A stretch of 64,000 nt of DNA from Nocardia mikamii NBRC 108933. Lineage in GTDB: Bacteria > Actinomycetota > Actinomycetes > Mycobacteriales > Mycobacteriaceae. A program made the position numbers and the translations under genes. Under the pieces are notes generated by a model, which searched no databases, had not been told where the DNA came from, and worked only from the letters and a program-made list of their open reading frames with translations. The stretch covers positions 1-64,000 of the forward strand of contig NZ_BDCM01000003.1 of assembly GCF_001613505.1 (NCBI RefSeq). Direction: 5' to 3'. Positions 37,222-45,574 of the stretch are shown here, piece after piece (position 1 is the stretch's first letter; each line of letters begins with the position of its first letter).

Positions 37222-40200
37222 TCAGTTCGCCGTCGGGGCGAGGGCCGAATCCGTCTGGGGCACCGGCACTTCGGCCAGTTCCAGCAGGATCCGCGACACC
37301 TGCGCCAAGCGGCCGGGGGTGGTCTCGTCGGCCTGCAGCCGCGCGGCGATGCGGCGCACGGTCCGTCCGCCGAACACCGCGGTGACACCGAATTTCTCGA
37401 CCGCGAGCAGTCCGCGCACCTTGGCGGTGAGCGTGGTGGCCAGGATCGAGTTGCCGCCGATCTCGAAGAAATCGGTTTCCACACCGACGGTCTCGACACC
37501 GAGGATCTGCGCCGCGATATAGGCCAGCGCCGCCTCGATCTCGTTCGCGGGCGGCACCGCGGACGCGCCGGCATCGGGCGCGCCGGCCTCCACCAGCCGC
37601 CGGATCGCGGCCCGGTCCAGTTTCCCGTTGGGAGTCAGCGGGATCTCGGTCACGATCTCGATCAGGTCCGGGATCATGTGGGACGGAAGCAGATCCCGCA
37701 GCGCTGCCCGCAACTCGTCGGCGGTGACACCACCGGCCCGCACCGCGGCGGCCAACCGGCCGGAATCGGTCACCACTGCGACGGCCCGCTGGACGGACGG
37801 CAGTGTGGTCAGCGCGGTTTCGACCTCACCGAGTTCCACGCGGTAGCCGCGAATCTTGACCTGATGGTCGGCGCGACCGAGGAAGTCGACGGTGCCGTCG
37901 GGCAGATACCGGGCCAGGTCGCCGGTGCGGTACCAGCGCAGGCCGCCGTATTCGACGAAGCGCTGCGCGGTGCGTTCCGGGTCGCCGCGGTAGCCGTCGG
38001 CCACACCGGTTCCGCCGATCCACAATTCGCCGACCACCCAGTCCGGGCAGTCCTCGCCACGCTCGTTCACCACCCGCATCGCCACATTCGCCAGCGGCGT
38101 GCCGTAGGGCACGGTGGCGCGGTCGGCCGGGAAGTCGTCGGTCACTTCGCAGACGGTCGAGTGGATCGCGGCCTCGGTGGCCCCACCGAGACCGGCGAAA
38201 CGCAGGCCGGGCACCGAGGCGCGCAGGCGATGCGCCAGTTCGGCGTCGACCCGGTCGCCGCCGGTGACGACCACCCGGAGTGTGCGCAAGGCCGCCGCGT
38301 CGGCGGAGTCCAGCAGCATCCCGATCAACCCGGGCGCGCAATTGAGCACGTTCACTTCGTCTTCGGCGATCAGGCGGGCCCACGCCTGGGCGTCCCGCTC
38401 GATCTCGGCGTCCACGCACACCAGCGCACCGCCCAGTGCCAGCGGAGCGAAGATGTCGAAGACCGACAGATCGAATTCCAGCGACGACAGGCCCAGCAGC
38501 CGAGCGCTCGCGTCCAGGCCGAAACAGGCGGCGAGGGCGTCGATGGTGTTGGCGGCGGCGCGATGACTGACCTCCACACCCTTGGGCTCACCGGTGGATC
38601 CGGAGGTGAACAGCACGTAGGCGACGGCGTCCGGATCGCTCGCGTAGGCGCGCTCGAGGCGACGGCCGGCCAGTGCGGTGGTCATTTCGATGGCGGTGAC
38701 CTCGGCCGGCAGCGCGAGGGTCGCGTCGGTGAGCGCGACCCGGGCGCCCGCGCGCGCCAGAATGCGGTCGCGCCGCGCCGGCGGCTGACCGGTGCCGATC
38801 GGCACATAGGCTGCCCCCGCGGCCAGCACACCCAGCACGGCCGGAATCTGCCGGTGGCCCTTGGGAATCACCACCGCGACGGTATCGCCCGGCCGCACGC
38901 CGGCATCGGTGAGCGCGGCGGCCACCGCGAGCGCCTGATCGGCCACGTCGCCGTAGTCGCAGGCACCGCCGCGCCAGCGCAGGGCCTCGGCCTCCGGCTT
39001 GCGCCGGGCGCGGTCGAAGAAGTCACCGTGCAGCGTGCGCGCCTGCCAGTCGGTGAAGGTGTCGTTCACCCGCTCACGCACCGCACGCTGCTGGGCCGGC
39101 AGCTCGATCGACAGTGGTGCGTTCCAGTCCGCACCCGGCTCGGCGAGGGCCAGCAGCAGGCGGCGGAATTCGGCGAACATCGCCGCGACCACACCCTCGG
39201 GCATGGCGTCCCGGCGCACATCCCAGTTGACCAGCAGACCGCCGCCCAGTTCGGCGACCTGCGCGTCGAGGTCGACCTGCGGGCCCTGCGACAGAATCCA
39301 CACCGGCTCGCCGAACAGCGCGGTGACCCGGTCGGAGAAGAGCTCCCCCAGGTCCAGGCCCGAGGTGAAGACCACCGACGGCGTCACCGGACCGCCGCGC
39401 AGGCGGCCGAGATCGCGCAGCACATCCAGACCCTCGTACACGGAATGCACGGCGCAGGTGTGCAATTCGCGTTGCAGGCGCTTGGCGCGGGCGACCATCG
39501 ATTCCGGCGCACGGGCGTCGACGTCGACCAGGACCGAATTGGTGAAGTCGCCGACCACGCGGTCGATATCGTCGTGCAGCGGCTCCCGGTCGAACAGCGG
39601 GACGTTGAGCAGGAAGCGCTGCCGCGCGGACCAGCGTGCGATGGCCTCGGCGAACACCGTGGCCAGCGCCACCGCGGGGGTGACACCGTGGCTGTGGGCG
39701 AGCTTGTCGAATCCGGCCTTGGCCTCGGGTTCGAACCAGTGGTGCAGCCGGATGCTGCGGCTGGGGTCGGCGCGCTCGTCCTCGGCCAGTACCGGCAACG
39801 ACGGAATATCGGGCAGGTCGGCGAGGCGTTGCTCCCACCAGGCCCGGGCAGCCGAATTGTCCGGTGTGTGGCGCGCTCTGGCGTCGAGATATTCGCGGAA
39901 GGTGTAGCCGACGGTATCGGCCGCATCGGCGTCGCTGTCGTAGAGCGCGGCCAGATCGTCGAGAATTCGCCGGTAGCTCAACGCATCTCCGGCGAGCATG
40001 TCCACATCGACGTGCACGCGGTGGGCGCCGCCGGGCAGCAGGGTGAGGGTGATGTCGACGACCTGGCCGGCCTCGACGTCCATCCGCTGATGACTCTTGG
40101 CCTGGCGCAGGCGTTCCAGTTCCGTATCCGGATCGGCGGCCGCGCGCAGATCCTCCACCCGGAACACCGGGAGCAGCGGCTCCGGCAGCACGCGCTGCGT

Positions 40201-40680
40201 GCCGGCGTCGGTGAACTGCACCCGCAACTGGGGATGGCGCCGGACCAGGCGTTCGACCGCACGGCTCATGCGCTCGGCATCCAGGCCGCGGCCGTCGAAT
40301 TCGACGTAGAGGTGGGCGGCGACACCGCCGAGCCGCTGGTCCTGGCGACGGCCCACCCAGTAGGCGTGCTGCATGGTGGCGAGGGGGAATTCCTCGCCGT
40401 CGGCGAACGCGGCACCGGCTTCGGCCGAGGTGGCGGGGGCGGCCGCGGGCGCGGGTTCGGGAGTGGCGCCGAGCAATTCGGCCCACGCGGAGATCGTGGG
40501 CGCCAGCGCGAGTTCGGAACTGCGGACCTCGTGGCCCTGTTTGCGCCAGCGACCGGCGAGGCGCATCAGCTTCATCGAATGCATGCCCAGGCCGACCAGG
40601 TCGTCGTCGTATCCGATCGCATCGGGTCGGATCCCCAGCTCCGCCGCCACGATGTCGCGAACGTCCGCCTTGCCGAGCAT
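37222..40680 (-). CDS. mbtB: Nonribosomal peptide synthetase ArCP-Cy-A-PCP (MbtB-like phenyloxazoline synthetase)
   Basis: A 1152-residue protein. ArCP (1-75, Ser 35 in LGMHSMKL) would carry salicylate. The heterocyclization domain (about 97-525) has the DxxxxDxxS motif at 227-235 (DMLAGDALS). A domain about 545-1035 (LFTSGSTGEPKG, GGATEA in place of YGPTE, YRTGD, NGKLDR), then PCP (IGGNSILAT near 1095). By eye the pocket reads D-L-F-N-V-G-L-I-H, a Ser/Thr/Cys-like start. It lacks the thioesterase seen at the end of mycobacterial MbtB; a separate thioesterase gene is in the operon. Together these build the salicyl-oxazoline cap. It has an iron box 53 nt upstream. Confidence 0.92.
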   Translation of the reverse strand: MLGKADVRDIVAAELGIRPDAIGYDDDLVGLGMHSMKLMRLAGRWRKQGHEVRSSELALAPTISAWAELLGATPEPAPAAAPATSAEAGAAFADGEEFPLATMQHAYWVGRRQDQRLGGVAAHLYVEFDGRGLDAERMSRAVERLVRRHPQLRVQFTDAGTQRVLPEPLLPVFRVEDLRAAADPDTELERLRQAKSHQRMDVEAGQVVDITLTLLPGGAHRVHVDVDMLAGDALSYRRILDDLAALYDSDADAADTVGYTFREYLDARARHTPDNSAARAWWEQRLADLPDIPSLPVLAEDERADPSRSIRLHHWFEPEAKAGFDKLAHSHGVTPAVALATVFAEAIARWSARQRFLLNVPLFDREPLHDDIDRVVGDFTNSVLVDVDARAPESMVARAKRLQRELHTCAVHSVYEGLDVLRDLGRLRGGPVTPSVVFTSGLDLGELFSDRVTALFGEPVWILSQGPQVDLDAQVAELGGGLLVNWDVRRDAMPEGVVAAMFAEFRRLLLALAEPGADWNAPLSIELPAQQRAVRERVNDTFTDWQARTLHGDFFDRARRKPEAEALRWRGGACDYGDVADQALAVAAALTDAGVRPGDTVAVVIPKGHRQIPAVLGVLAAGAAYVPIGTGQPPARRDRILARAGARVALTDATLALPAEVTAIEMTTALAGRRLERAYASDPDAVAYVLFTSGSTGEPKGVEVSHRAAANTIDALAACFGLDASARLLGLSSLEFDLSVFDIFAPLALGGALVCVDAEIERDAQAWARLIAEDEVNVLNCAPGLIGMLLDSADAAALRTLRVVVTGGDRVDAELAHRLRASVPGLRFAGLGGATEAAIHSTVCEVTDDFPADRATVPYGTPLANVAMRVVNERGEDCPDWVVGELWIGGTGVADGYRGDPERTAQRFVEYGGLRWYRTGDLARYLPDGTVDFLGRADHQVKIRGYRVELGEVETALTTLPSVQRAVAVVTDSGRLAAAVRAGGVTADELRAALRDLLPSHMIPDLIEIVTEIPLTPNGKLDRAAIRRLVEAGAPDAGASAVPPANEIEAALAYIAAQILGVETVGVETDFFEIGGNSILATTLTAKVRGLLAVEKFGVTAVFGGRTVRRIAARLQADETTPGRLAQVSRILLELAEVPVPQTDSALAPTAN

Positions 40681-40732
40681 CAGACAAACTCCTCACCGGC
40701 CGGAAATCGGGCCTCACCACCTGTTTCAAAGG

Positions 40733-40751
40733 CTAGGCTTGCCTAACCTGC
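40733..40751 (-). promoter_or_regulatory. Iron box (DtxR/IdeR-type) before the MbtB-like operon
   Basis: On the coding (minus) strand GCAGGTTAGGCAAGCCTAG matches the TTAGGTTAGGCTAACCTAA consensus at 14 of 19 positions. It lies 53 nt upstream of the MbtB-like start codon. Confidence 0.75.
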
Positions 40752-40789
40752 AAGCATAGTAGCCCACGCGACCCCTACTACCGTAGGGA

Positions 40790-40808
40790 TGTGGTTTGGC
40801 TAACCTAA
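40790..40808 (+). promoter_or_regulatory. Iron box (DtxR/IdeR-type) before the SIP gene
   Basis: TGTGGTTTGGCTAACCTAA matches 16 of 19 consensus positions, among the best of the six boxes here. It ends 18 nt before the ATG of the divergent ferric-siderophore reductase, overlapping where RNA polymerase would start. Confidence 0.85.
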
Positions 40809-40826
40809 CTCCGCTACTCTAGCCGC

Positions 40827-41525
40827 ATGGGCAAAGGGTTCAATGGCATCGTGCTGAAGGCGCTCGGCGCCGACGACTACCGGTTCACAGTGACCTCGAC
40901 GCGGCAGATCAGCGACAGATACTTGCGCATCGGCTTCACGGGCGGCGGCCTGCTGGCCGAGCACCCGGTCCACCCCACCCAATGGGTACGGATCTGGTTC
41001 GCCGAGGACAGCGGCAATCTCGTCCAGCGGGGCTACACCCTGGTCGACCCGAATCCGGAGGCCGACACCTTCGATATCGAATTCGCCCTGCACGGTGGAC
41101 CCGCCTCACGCTGGGCCGAGAAAGCCGCGGTCGGCGATGTCATCGACGCGACGGTCATGGGCTCGAAATTCGCTGTGCCCGAACCGGTCCCCGCCGAGTT
41201 TCTGATCTTCGGCGACAGCGCCTCCCTGCCCGCCGTCAACTCGCTACTGGACGCCATCGGCGAGACTCCCGCCCGAGTCTGGCTGGAATGGCAGCACGAA
41301 TCCGAACAGTCGCTGCCCGTGCGCAGGGGCCCGAAAACCGAAATCACCTGGGTCGAACGCGTCAACTACGGCCAGTTGCTCCGGCAAGCCGCCGAATCGG
41401 TCACCTGCTCCCCGGATGCCTTCGGCTGGGCCGCGTGCGACGCCGCCACGACCCGGGCCGTCGCCAAATCACTGAAATCCAAACTGCCCAAGGGGAATGT
41501 CGCGGCACGCGGATACTGGCGATGA
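40827..41525 (+). CDS. Siderophore-interacting protein (ferric-siderophore reductase)
   Basis: A 232-residue flavin reductase of the ViuB/SIP family that releases iron from an imported ferric siderophore in the cytosol. The FAD-binding start has RGYTLVDPNPEADTFDIEF, followed by the pyridine-nucleotide domain (EFLIFGDSASLPAVNSLLDA) and the family C-terminus LPKGNVAARGYWR. It is divergent from the MbtB-like operon and shares the 146-nt control region, each side having its own iron box. In mycobacteria this function is fused to IrtA; here it is a separate gene and IrtA lacks it. Confidence 0.93.
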   Translation: MGKGFNGIVLKALGADDYRFTVTSTRQISDRYLRIGFTGGGLLAEHPVHPTQWVRIWFAEDSGNLVQRGYTLVDPNPEADTFDIEFALHGGPASRWAEKAAVGDVIDATVMGSKFAVPEPVPAEFLIFGDSASLPAVNSLLDAIGETPARVWLEWQHESEQSLPVRRGPKTEITWVERVNYGQLLRQAAESVTCSPDAFGWAACDAATTRAVAKSLKSKLPKGNVAARGYWR

Positions 41526-41589
41526 CTCGCCATCACGAGCTGCCGTCGACACCGTGGACCGCGTCGTAGCCACAAAGTGCGGTAGCCGA

Positions 41590-41841
41590 TCACCGGCGCT
41601 GCTCGTCGATGAGATCGCTCACCGAACCGGCTGTTGGAACCGGTTCGGACGCAGGCATTTTACGTTGCGACGCCGGCCGCACTATCCCCTGCTGACGCAG
41701 TTCGAGCGGCGAAAGAGCGTCGATCGGGACGATGCAGGCAATCGGACGCCCATGGACGGTGACAGCCACTGCATGGCCGGCACGCACCTCAGCCAGATGT
41801 CGACTGAGATGATCACGAAGTTCACGCACGCCGATCTCCAT
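41590..41841 (-). CDS. Phd/YefM-type antitoxin (orphan)
   Basis: An 83-residue protein from ATG 41841 with AAGGGGG five bases before the TTGTG spacer. The N-terminal domain MEIGVRELRDHLSRHLAEVR, then HAVAVTVHGRPIACIVPID, is the Phd/YefM DNA-binding and dimer fold; the C-terminus should bind a toxin. No PIN, RelE or Doc gene lies next to it on either side: the downstream neighbour is the SIP gene. It is therefore an orphan antitoxin or uses a distant toxin. Confidence 0.8.
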   Translation of the reverse strand: MEIGVRELRDHLSRHLAEVRAGHAVAVTVHGRPIACIVPIDALSPLELRQQGIVRPASQRKMPASEPVPTAGSVSDLIDEQRR

Positions 41842-41870
41842 CACAACCCCCTTTGCGGCTTCATTGTCTG

Positions 41871-41921
41871 AAAGCCGAACTGCCGAAACACAATATCGCC
41901 ACCCGCGGCTACTGGAGGTGA
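41871..41921 (+). pseudogene. Remnant of a second SIP gene (C-terminal end only)
   Basis: Read rightward, this stretch encodes KAELPKHNIATRGYWR then TGA. It lines up with the last residues of the intact SIP gene 0.4 kb away (KSKLPKGNVAARGYWR, stop), 11 of 16 positions identical, including the same stop position. No matching sequence is seen upstream, where the antitoxin gene begins. It looks like the scar of a duplicated SIP gene whose 5' part was lost. Confidence 0.6.
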
Positions 41922-42088
41922 GCAAGACACGGCCGGGGCCTGTCGTCGGGGTGGCGGCGGCTCGCGGTGTGGACCGTACATCCGACCTGGTGATACGACA
42001 GGTGGTACGAGCTTGCATACTCCGAGCACGCCGCCCGGCTTCGGGGTTACTCTCTGTCGGTTGCCACAACAGCGCTCGAAGGAGTCCG

Positions 42089-42403
42089 ATGTTTGCGCTC
42101 GTCGTGAAATTCAATCTGGAGAACGAGGAGAAGGCAACCGCCTTCGACGCCTTGGTCGCCGAAACTGTTCGAGCGATCACAGCCCAGGAACCCGGCACCC
42201 TCGTCTATGCGACTCACACGGTTGTCGACGAACCACTCTCCCGGATCTTCTATGAGGTGTACCGGGACCGTGAGGCGTTCGACGAACACGAACGCCAGCC
42301 CCACACCCGACGGTTCCTCGAGCAGCGATCAGAGTACGTCGAGTCGTTCCGCGTCGAATTCCTCACTCCCACAGCGGCAAAGGGGCTTGCTGCTGCTCAG
42401 TAG
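42089..42403 (+). CDS. Antibiotic biosynthesis monooxygenase (ABM) domain protein
   Basis: A 104-residue single-domain protein of the ABM (ferredoxin-like) fold, from ATG 42089 with AAGGAG upstream. The pattern MFALVVKFNLENEEKATAFD, then EPGTLVYATHTVVDEP, FYEVYRDREAFDEHERQPHT and RRFLEQ is typical of putative quinol or polyketide monooxygenases such as YgiN. Substrate unknown. It stands alone between the SIP remnant and a regulator gene. Confidence 0.85.
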   Translation: MFALVVKFNLENEEKATAFDALVAETVRAITAQEPGTLVYATHTVVDEPLSRIFYEVYRDREAFDEHERQPHTRRFLEQRSEYVESFRVEFLTPTAAKGLAAAQ

Positions 42404-42534
42404 TCCGAGTCGGAGTCGGTCCGCGATCCCGCACCACACCGCGAACCCATGCACGGTCTCGACACTGCGGCAGGACTTCAATCGATCCGAACCCCGTTGT
42501 TCGCCGAATATGCCCGTTGCCGTATCGGGCCAGT

Positions 42535-43755
42535 TCAGGCGGGTACGACGCCCACCCGCTGCGCCAGCTTGCCCAAGTCGCCGGTCGTGAGGTCGCGCCG
42601 GGCAGTGCGCATCATATGTCCGACGAGTTCGCGAACGTGGATCATGTTCCGAACATGTTGTGGGGCAGCATGTTCGGCACGCAGTAGAGCGTAAAGCGCC
42701 TCCCGGTAGTCGCGCTTCATCGCGTGCGCCCGCCCGATCTCCACGAAGTACTGGGCGCGGCGTCCTTCGGCGGGCAGATCGCCCACGGACAGGCTTGGCG
42801 CCAACGCGAGCACGCGGCCTGGTTCGCGCCGTTCCATCGCTGCTGACATGCGCCACAGCTGGACGTTAGCCGGCCCGAACGTAGGATTGCGCAAGATCGA
42901 ATGTCCGGCCGGGGCATCGGCCAGCCTTCGCGAATGTTCGGCCGCCTCGTCCAGATGGGGTTCCGGGTCACCGCCCATCGCAGCCGTGACGAGCGACGCC
43001 TGAAGATGCAGCATCCCGAATGTCTCGATCTCACCTATCGTGCGTATCTCGGGCGCGATCGTATCGGCCGTGCCCTCCGCGTGCTCCAAAGCGGCGGGCA
43101 GCGACCCTGGCCGGGACAGCAGTACCTGAGAGCGAGCGAAGGCGATGGCCGCAAGGGCGGCCGTTCCGCCGATCTGGCGAGCCGCGTTCTCGGCTTCCTG
43201 CGCGGCCGTCCAGGACAGCGCCCCATACCCGCGCGCCTTCAGGGCGGCGGCCGTGGTGTGCGCGATTGTGCTCAGCACATCCCAAGCCCGGTATAGGTCA
43301 TCATCGTGCGCGTCACGGATGTGCCGGTAGCAGTCGGTCAGCATCGGAGCCAGCATCGGGCCCAGCGCGGCGTAATCACAGGCTATGCGCAGCTGGGCCG
43401 CGCGCTGCGCGAGCCTGCTCAGGTCGTCGAGGGAGCTTGGCGGACCGGTATGTGTCGCGTTTCCCTGAGTCCACAGCGCGATCTCGATATCAGGCACGGC
43501 TGCGTGGAATCCCGCGGCGGACGGGTCGATCCGGTCTTGCTCGTATCCAGTCAGGTCGCCGAGTGTGCAGCCGAGCGCTGCCGCCAGGGCCAGCAACGTG
43601 CGGCGCGAGTCCACCGGCCGTAATCCAGCCTCGTACTTGGCAAGCGCCGATCGGCCGATACCCGACCGATCGGCCAGTACCTGTTGCGTGATGCCACGCC
43701 GGGCACGAATCTGGCGTACCCGCTGGCCGATGTAGATATCCGGTTCGTCGGTCAT
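42535..43755 (-). CDS. XRE-family HTH regulator with large C-terminal domain
   Basis: A 406-residue protein from ATG 43755. Residues 8-65 form an XRE-type helix-turn-helix (IGQRVRQIRARRGITQQVLA, then DRSGIGRSALAKYEAGLRPV). The rest is helical and TPR-like (LARRAAQLR, AAAMERREPGRVLALAP, REALYALLRAEHAAPQHVRN). This architecture is common in actinobacterial regulators paired with small neighbouring genes. It is divergent from the 210-residue gene to the right, with 227 nt between them, so it may control that operon. Confidence 0.85.
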   Translation of the reverse strand: MTDEPDIYIGQRVRQIRARRGITQQVLADRSGIGRSALAKYEAGLRPVDSRRTLLALAAALGCTLGDLTGYEQDRIDPSAAGFHAAVPDIEIALWTQGNATHTGPPSSLDDLSRLAQRAAQLRIACDYAALGPMLAPMLTDCYRHIRDAHDDDLYRAWDVLSTIAHTTAAALKARGYGALSWTAAQEAENAARQIGGTAALAAIAFARSQVLLSRPGSLPAALEHAEGTADTIAPEIRTIGEIETFGMLHLQASLVTAAMGGDPEPHLDEAAEHSRRLADAPAGHSILRNPTFGPANVQLWRMSAAMERREPGRVLALAPSLSVGDLPAEGRRAQYFVEIGRAHAMKRDYREALYALLRAEHAAPQHVRNMIHVRELVGHMMRTARRDLTTGDLGKLAQRVGVVPA

Positions 43756-43982
43756 GACTACATACCTGTGTCTTCCCTGCCGAGTCCCACGCTTTACGCG
43801 CATTGTTCCAGCACGGAACAGGATTCGGCACCCACGTTGCAAAGCTGCAGTGCAGGCCCCGCCGCCGGACCGAACCGGCACCCCTTTCGCTCGTCGATCC
43901 AATCCACAGCGACGCCGGATCGACGGTGAACGGATCTTCGGCGGCGGGTGCCGCTCACACACACGAGATGGGAGGGCACACA

Positions 43983-44615
43983 ATGGATTCCGGTGAAGCG
44001 AACGCGAAGCCCACCGCGATATGCCTCGTACGCGCAGAGGTCTCCGGCCCCAACGCCCCGCGGCACGCGATGGAGGTGCAGCGTCACGCAGAACGTCTCG
44101 GCTACCTTCATCTCTACACGGTGCGGCCGCCGGCCGACGCCGCCGATCCGGTCGGCTATGCGCTGGGACTGGCTGCCAGCCTGAATGTCGACGCGGTGGT
44201 CGTCTACGACCTGGAGACCGTCGGCAACACCCCGCGCCGGGTCTGCGACATGTTCGACCTCGAAACCGTCTGTCCCCCAGCGACTTGGGCCGCGACTCTG
44301 CCGGGCTTCGCCGATCCCGAACACTCGCACCCGGAGCAACCGCTCACTGTCGCGTCGGCGCAACAGATCATGCAGCAGCATGTGAGTTGCCGTGCTGTCG
44401 AATGCCCGCGCAAGGCGAGCGCATACGGCTGCCTGGTCCGCGCCGGCAAGATCGTTCCGCCGGTCGACAGCCCTCGCGAACGTGCGGCTGCCCGGGGGTT
44501 GCGGTTCCGTCCGCGCCGCAGCAACGATGGTCCGCTACCGGAGGGAGTGAACCTGGAGACCCTGCTCGACGTCTTGAGCGGGCTGGCCGACTACGCCTCG
44601 ACCGGGAACCGATAG
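43983..44615 (+). CDS. Hypothetical protein, head of a small island operon
   Basis: A 210-residue protein from ATG 43983, with GGGAGGG eight bases upstream. The first half has a Rossmann-like alternation (AICLVRAEVSG, GYLHLYTVRPPADA, DAVVVYDLETVG) resembling the resolvase-type fold, though catalytic Ser is not evident. A Cys-containing middle (CRAVECPRKASAYGCLVRAG) and a basic tail follow. I do not recognise the family. It is the first of four rightward genes with short gaps or overlaps. Confidence 0.65.
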   Translation: MDSGEANAKPTAICLVRAEVSGPNAPRHAMEVQRHAERLGYLHLYTVRPPADAADPVGYALGLAASLNVDAVVVYDLETVGNTPRRVCDMFDLETVCPPATWAATLPGFADPEHSHPEQPLTVASAQQIMQQHVSCRAVECPRKASAYGCLVRAGKIVPPVDSPRERAAARGLRFRPRRSNDGPLPEGVNLETLLDVLSGLADYASTGNR

Positions 44616-44624
44616 CGAGCCGCG

Positions 44625-44870
44625 ATGAGCTTCACCGAACCCACGGAAGCTCAACCCGAATCGCCGCTACCTCACGAACCGGACATCGGGCTCTGCGTGC
44701 TCATCACCGTCCCGAACAAGCACGAGCTGAAGTTCGTCGCGTGCATACCGGCCGCGATCCGGTTCGCATTGCATTGGGGCGCCGACTACCCGGCGGTGTC
44801 GGTGACTTTCGAGCCGCCGGATCCGCACCGCCGGCGGCTGCCCTGTGAACGGCTGTGGACACTTCCGTGA
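44625..44870 (+). CDS. Small hypothetical protein
   Basis: An 81-residue acidic-then-mixed protein (start MSFTEPTEAQPESPLPHEPD) with a hydrophobic core (GLCVLITVPNKHELKFVACI). It starts 9 nt after the previous gene and its stop overlaps the start of the next (GTGA). Family unknown; coding status is supported mainly by this tight spacing. Confidence 0.5.
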   Translation: MSFTEPTEAQPESPLPHEPDIGLCVLITVPNKHELKFVACIPAAIRFALHWGADYPAVSVTFEPPDPHRRRLPCERLWTLP

Positions 44871-45016
44871 GTGACATCTGGGTCTTCGGCGCCACCGCGC
44901 TCGGTGCTCTGGTGATCGTTTCCGTCACGGTGTGGTGCTGGCCGGCCCGGATCCCGAAAGGCCGCTCAGTGGACGAAATCCGCCGGCGGATCGAAGACGA
45001 GGACGACGAAACGTGA
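44867..45016 (+). CDS. 49-residue membrane microprotein
   Basis: Starts at the GTG that overlaps the preceding TGA. It has one strong membrane helix (IWVFGATALGALVIVSVTVW) followed by a charged tail (DEIRRRIEDEDDET), a typical single-span microprotein layout with the acidic tail probably in the cytosol. Function unknown. The GTGA coupling and downstream gene support it. Confidence 0.5.
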   Translation: MSDIWVFGATALGALVIVSVTVWCWPARIPKGRSVDEIRRRIEDEDDET

Positions 45017-45070
45017 CAGTGAGGCGGGATAGTCTGACCAGCAGCAACCTACCGACGAGGGGAGCCGGAC

Positions 45071-45553
45071 GTGAACGACGCCGAGCAGATGGGTTTCGAC
45101 ATCGACTTCGACGAGAAGACCCAAGCCTTCCTGGATTGGGTCGCGCCGCAGCGCATGGAGTCGCAGGTGCGGTCGTTTCTCTCCAACACCATTCCGGGCA
45201 TCGCCGACTACGAAGACCCGTGGTGGAAGCCAGCGGTGCTGACGCGCGTCCTGGACGCGACACTGGAACTGTTCGGCGACTGGGGCACATTCAGCGCGCC
45301 GGAAAACCGTGATCGCGCAGATCAATTCGTTCGTTTCCTGGGTGAATGCTGTGTCAAACAGCATCCCGGCATGGCATGGACCAACGATCCTGGGTCGGGA
45401 GCTCCGCTCTACACCGACTTCGGGCCAGCCGTGCATTTAGTCGACACCGGACTCGGCGAGAACGTGATCTCGCTGGTCCGAGAACTTTTCATGGAGAACT
45501 ACGGCCCTCGGATGGTCGAGTACAGCATCCAGAAGGCCGGAGTACCTATCTGA
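45071..45553 (+). CDS. Hypothetical protein
   Basis: A 160-residue acidic, Trp-rich protein (start MNDAEQMGFDIDFDEKTQAF) from GTG 45071 with GAGGGGAG upstream. It contains DYEDPWWKPAVLTRVLDATL, then GMAWTNDPGSGAPLYTDFG. No signal peptide or membrane segment. I do not recognise the family. It precedes the coiled-coil gene by 21 nt and may be its partner. Confidence 0.6.
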   Translation: MNDAEQMGFDIDFDEKTQAFLDWVAPQRMESQVRSFLSNTIPGIADYEDPWWKPAVLTRVLDATLELFGDWGTFSAPENRDRADQFVRFLGECCVKQHPGMAWTNDPGSGAPLYTDFGPAVHLVDTGLGENVISLVRELFMENYGPRMVEYSIQKAGVPI

Positions 45554-45574
45554 TCATGAGCATCAGGGGGGCGC

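Noticed and set aside
32837..40746. Very long rightward frames opposite the synthetase genes
   Set aside because: They lie opposite the NRPS genes and show no domains, only Arg/Gly/Asp/His-rich sequence typical of antisense of high-GC coding DNA.
41864..42088. N-terminal extension of the ABM protein
   Set aside because: The extra part is not family-like, and AAGGAG precedes the ATG at 42089.
42047..42304. Leftward 85-codon frame
   Set aside because: Antisense of the ABM gene, no RBS or fold.
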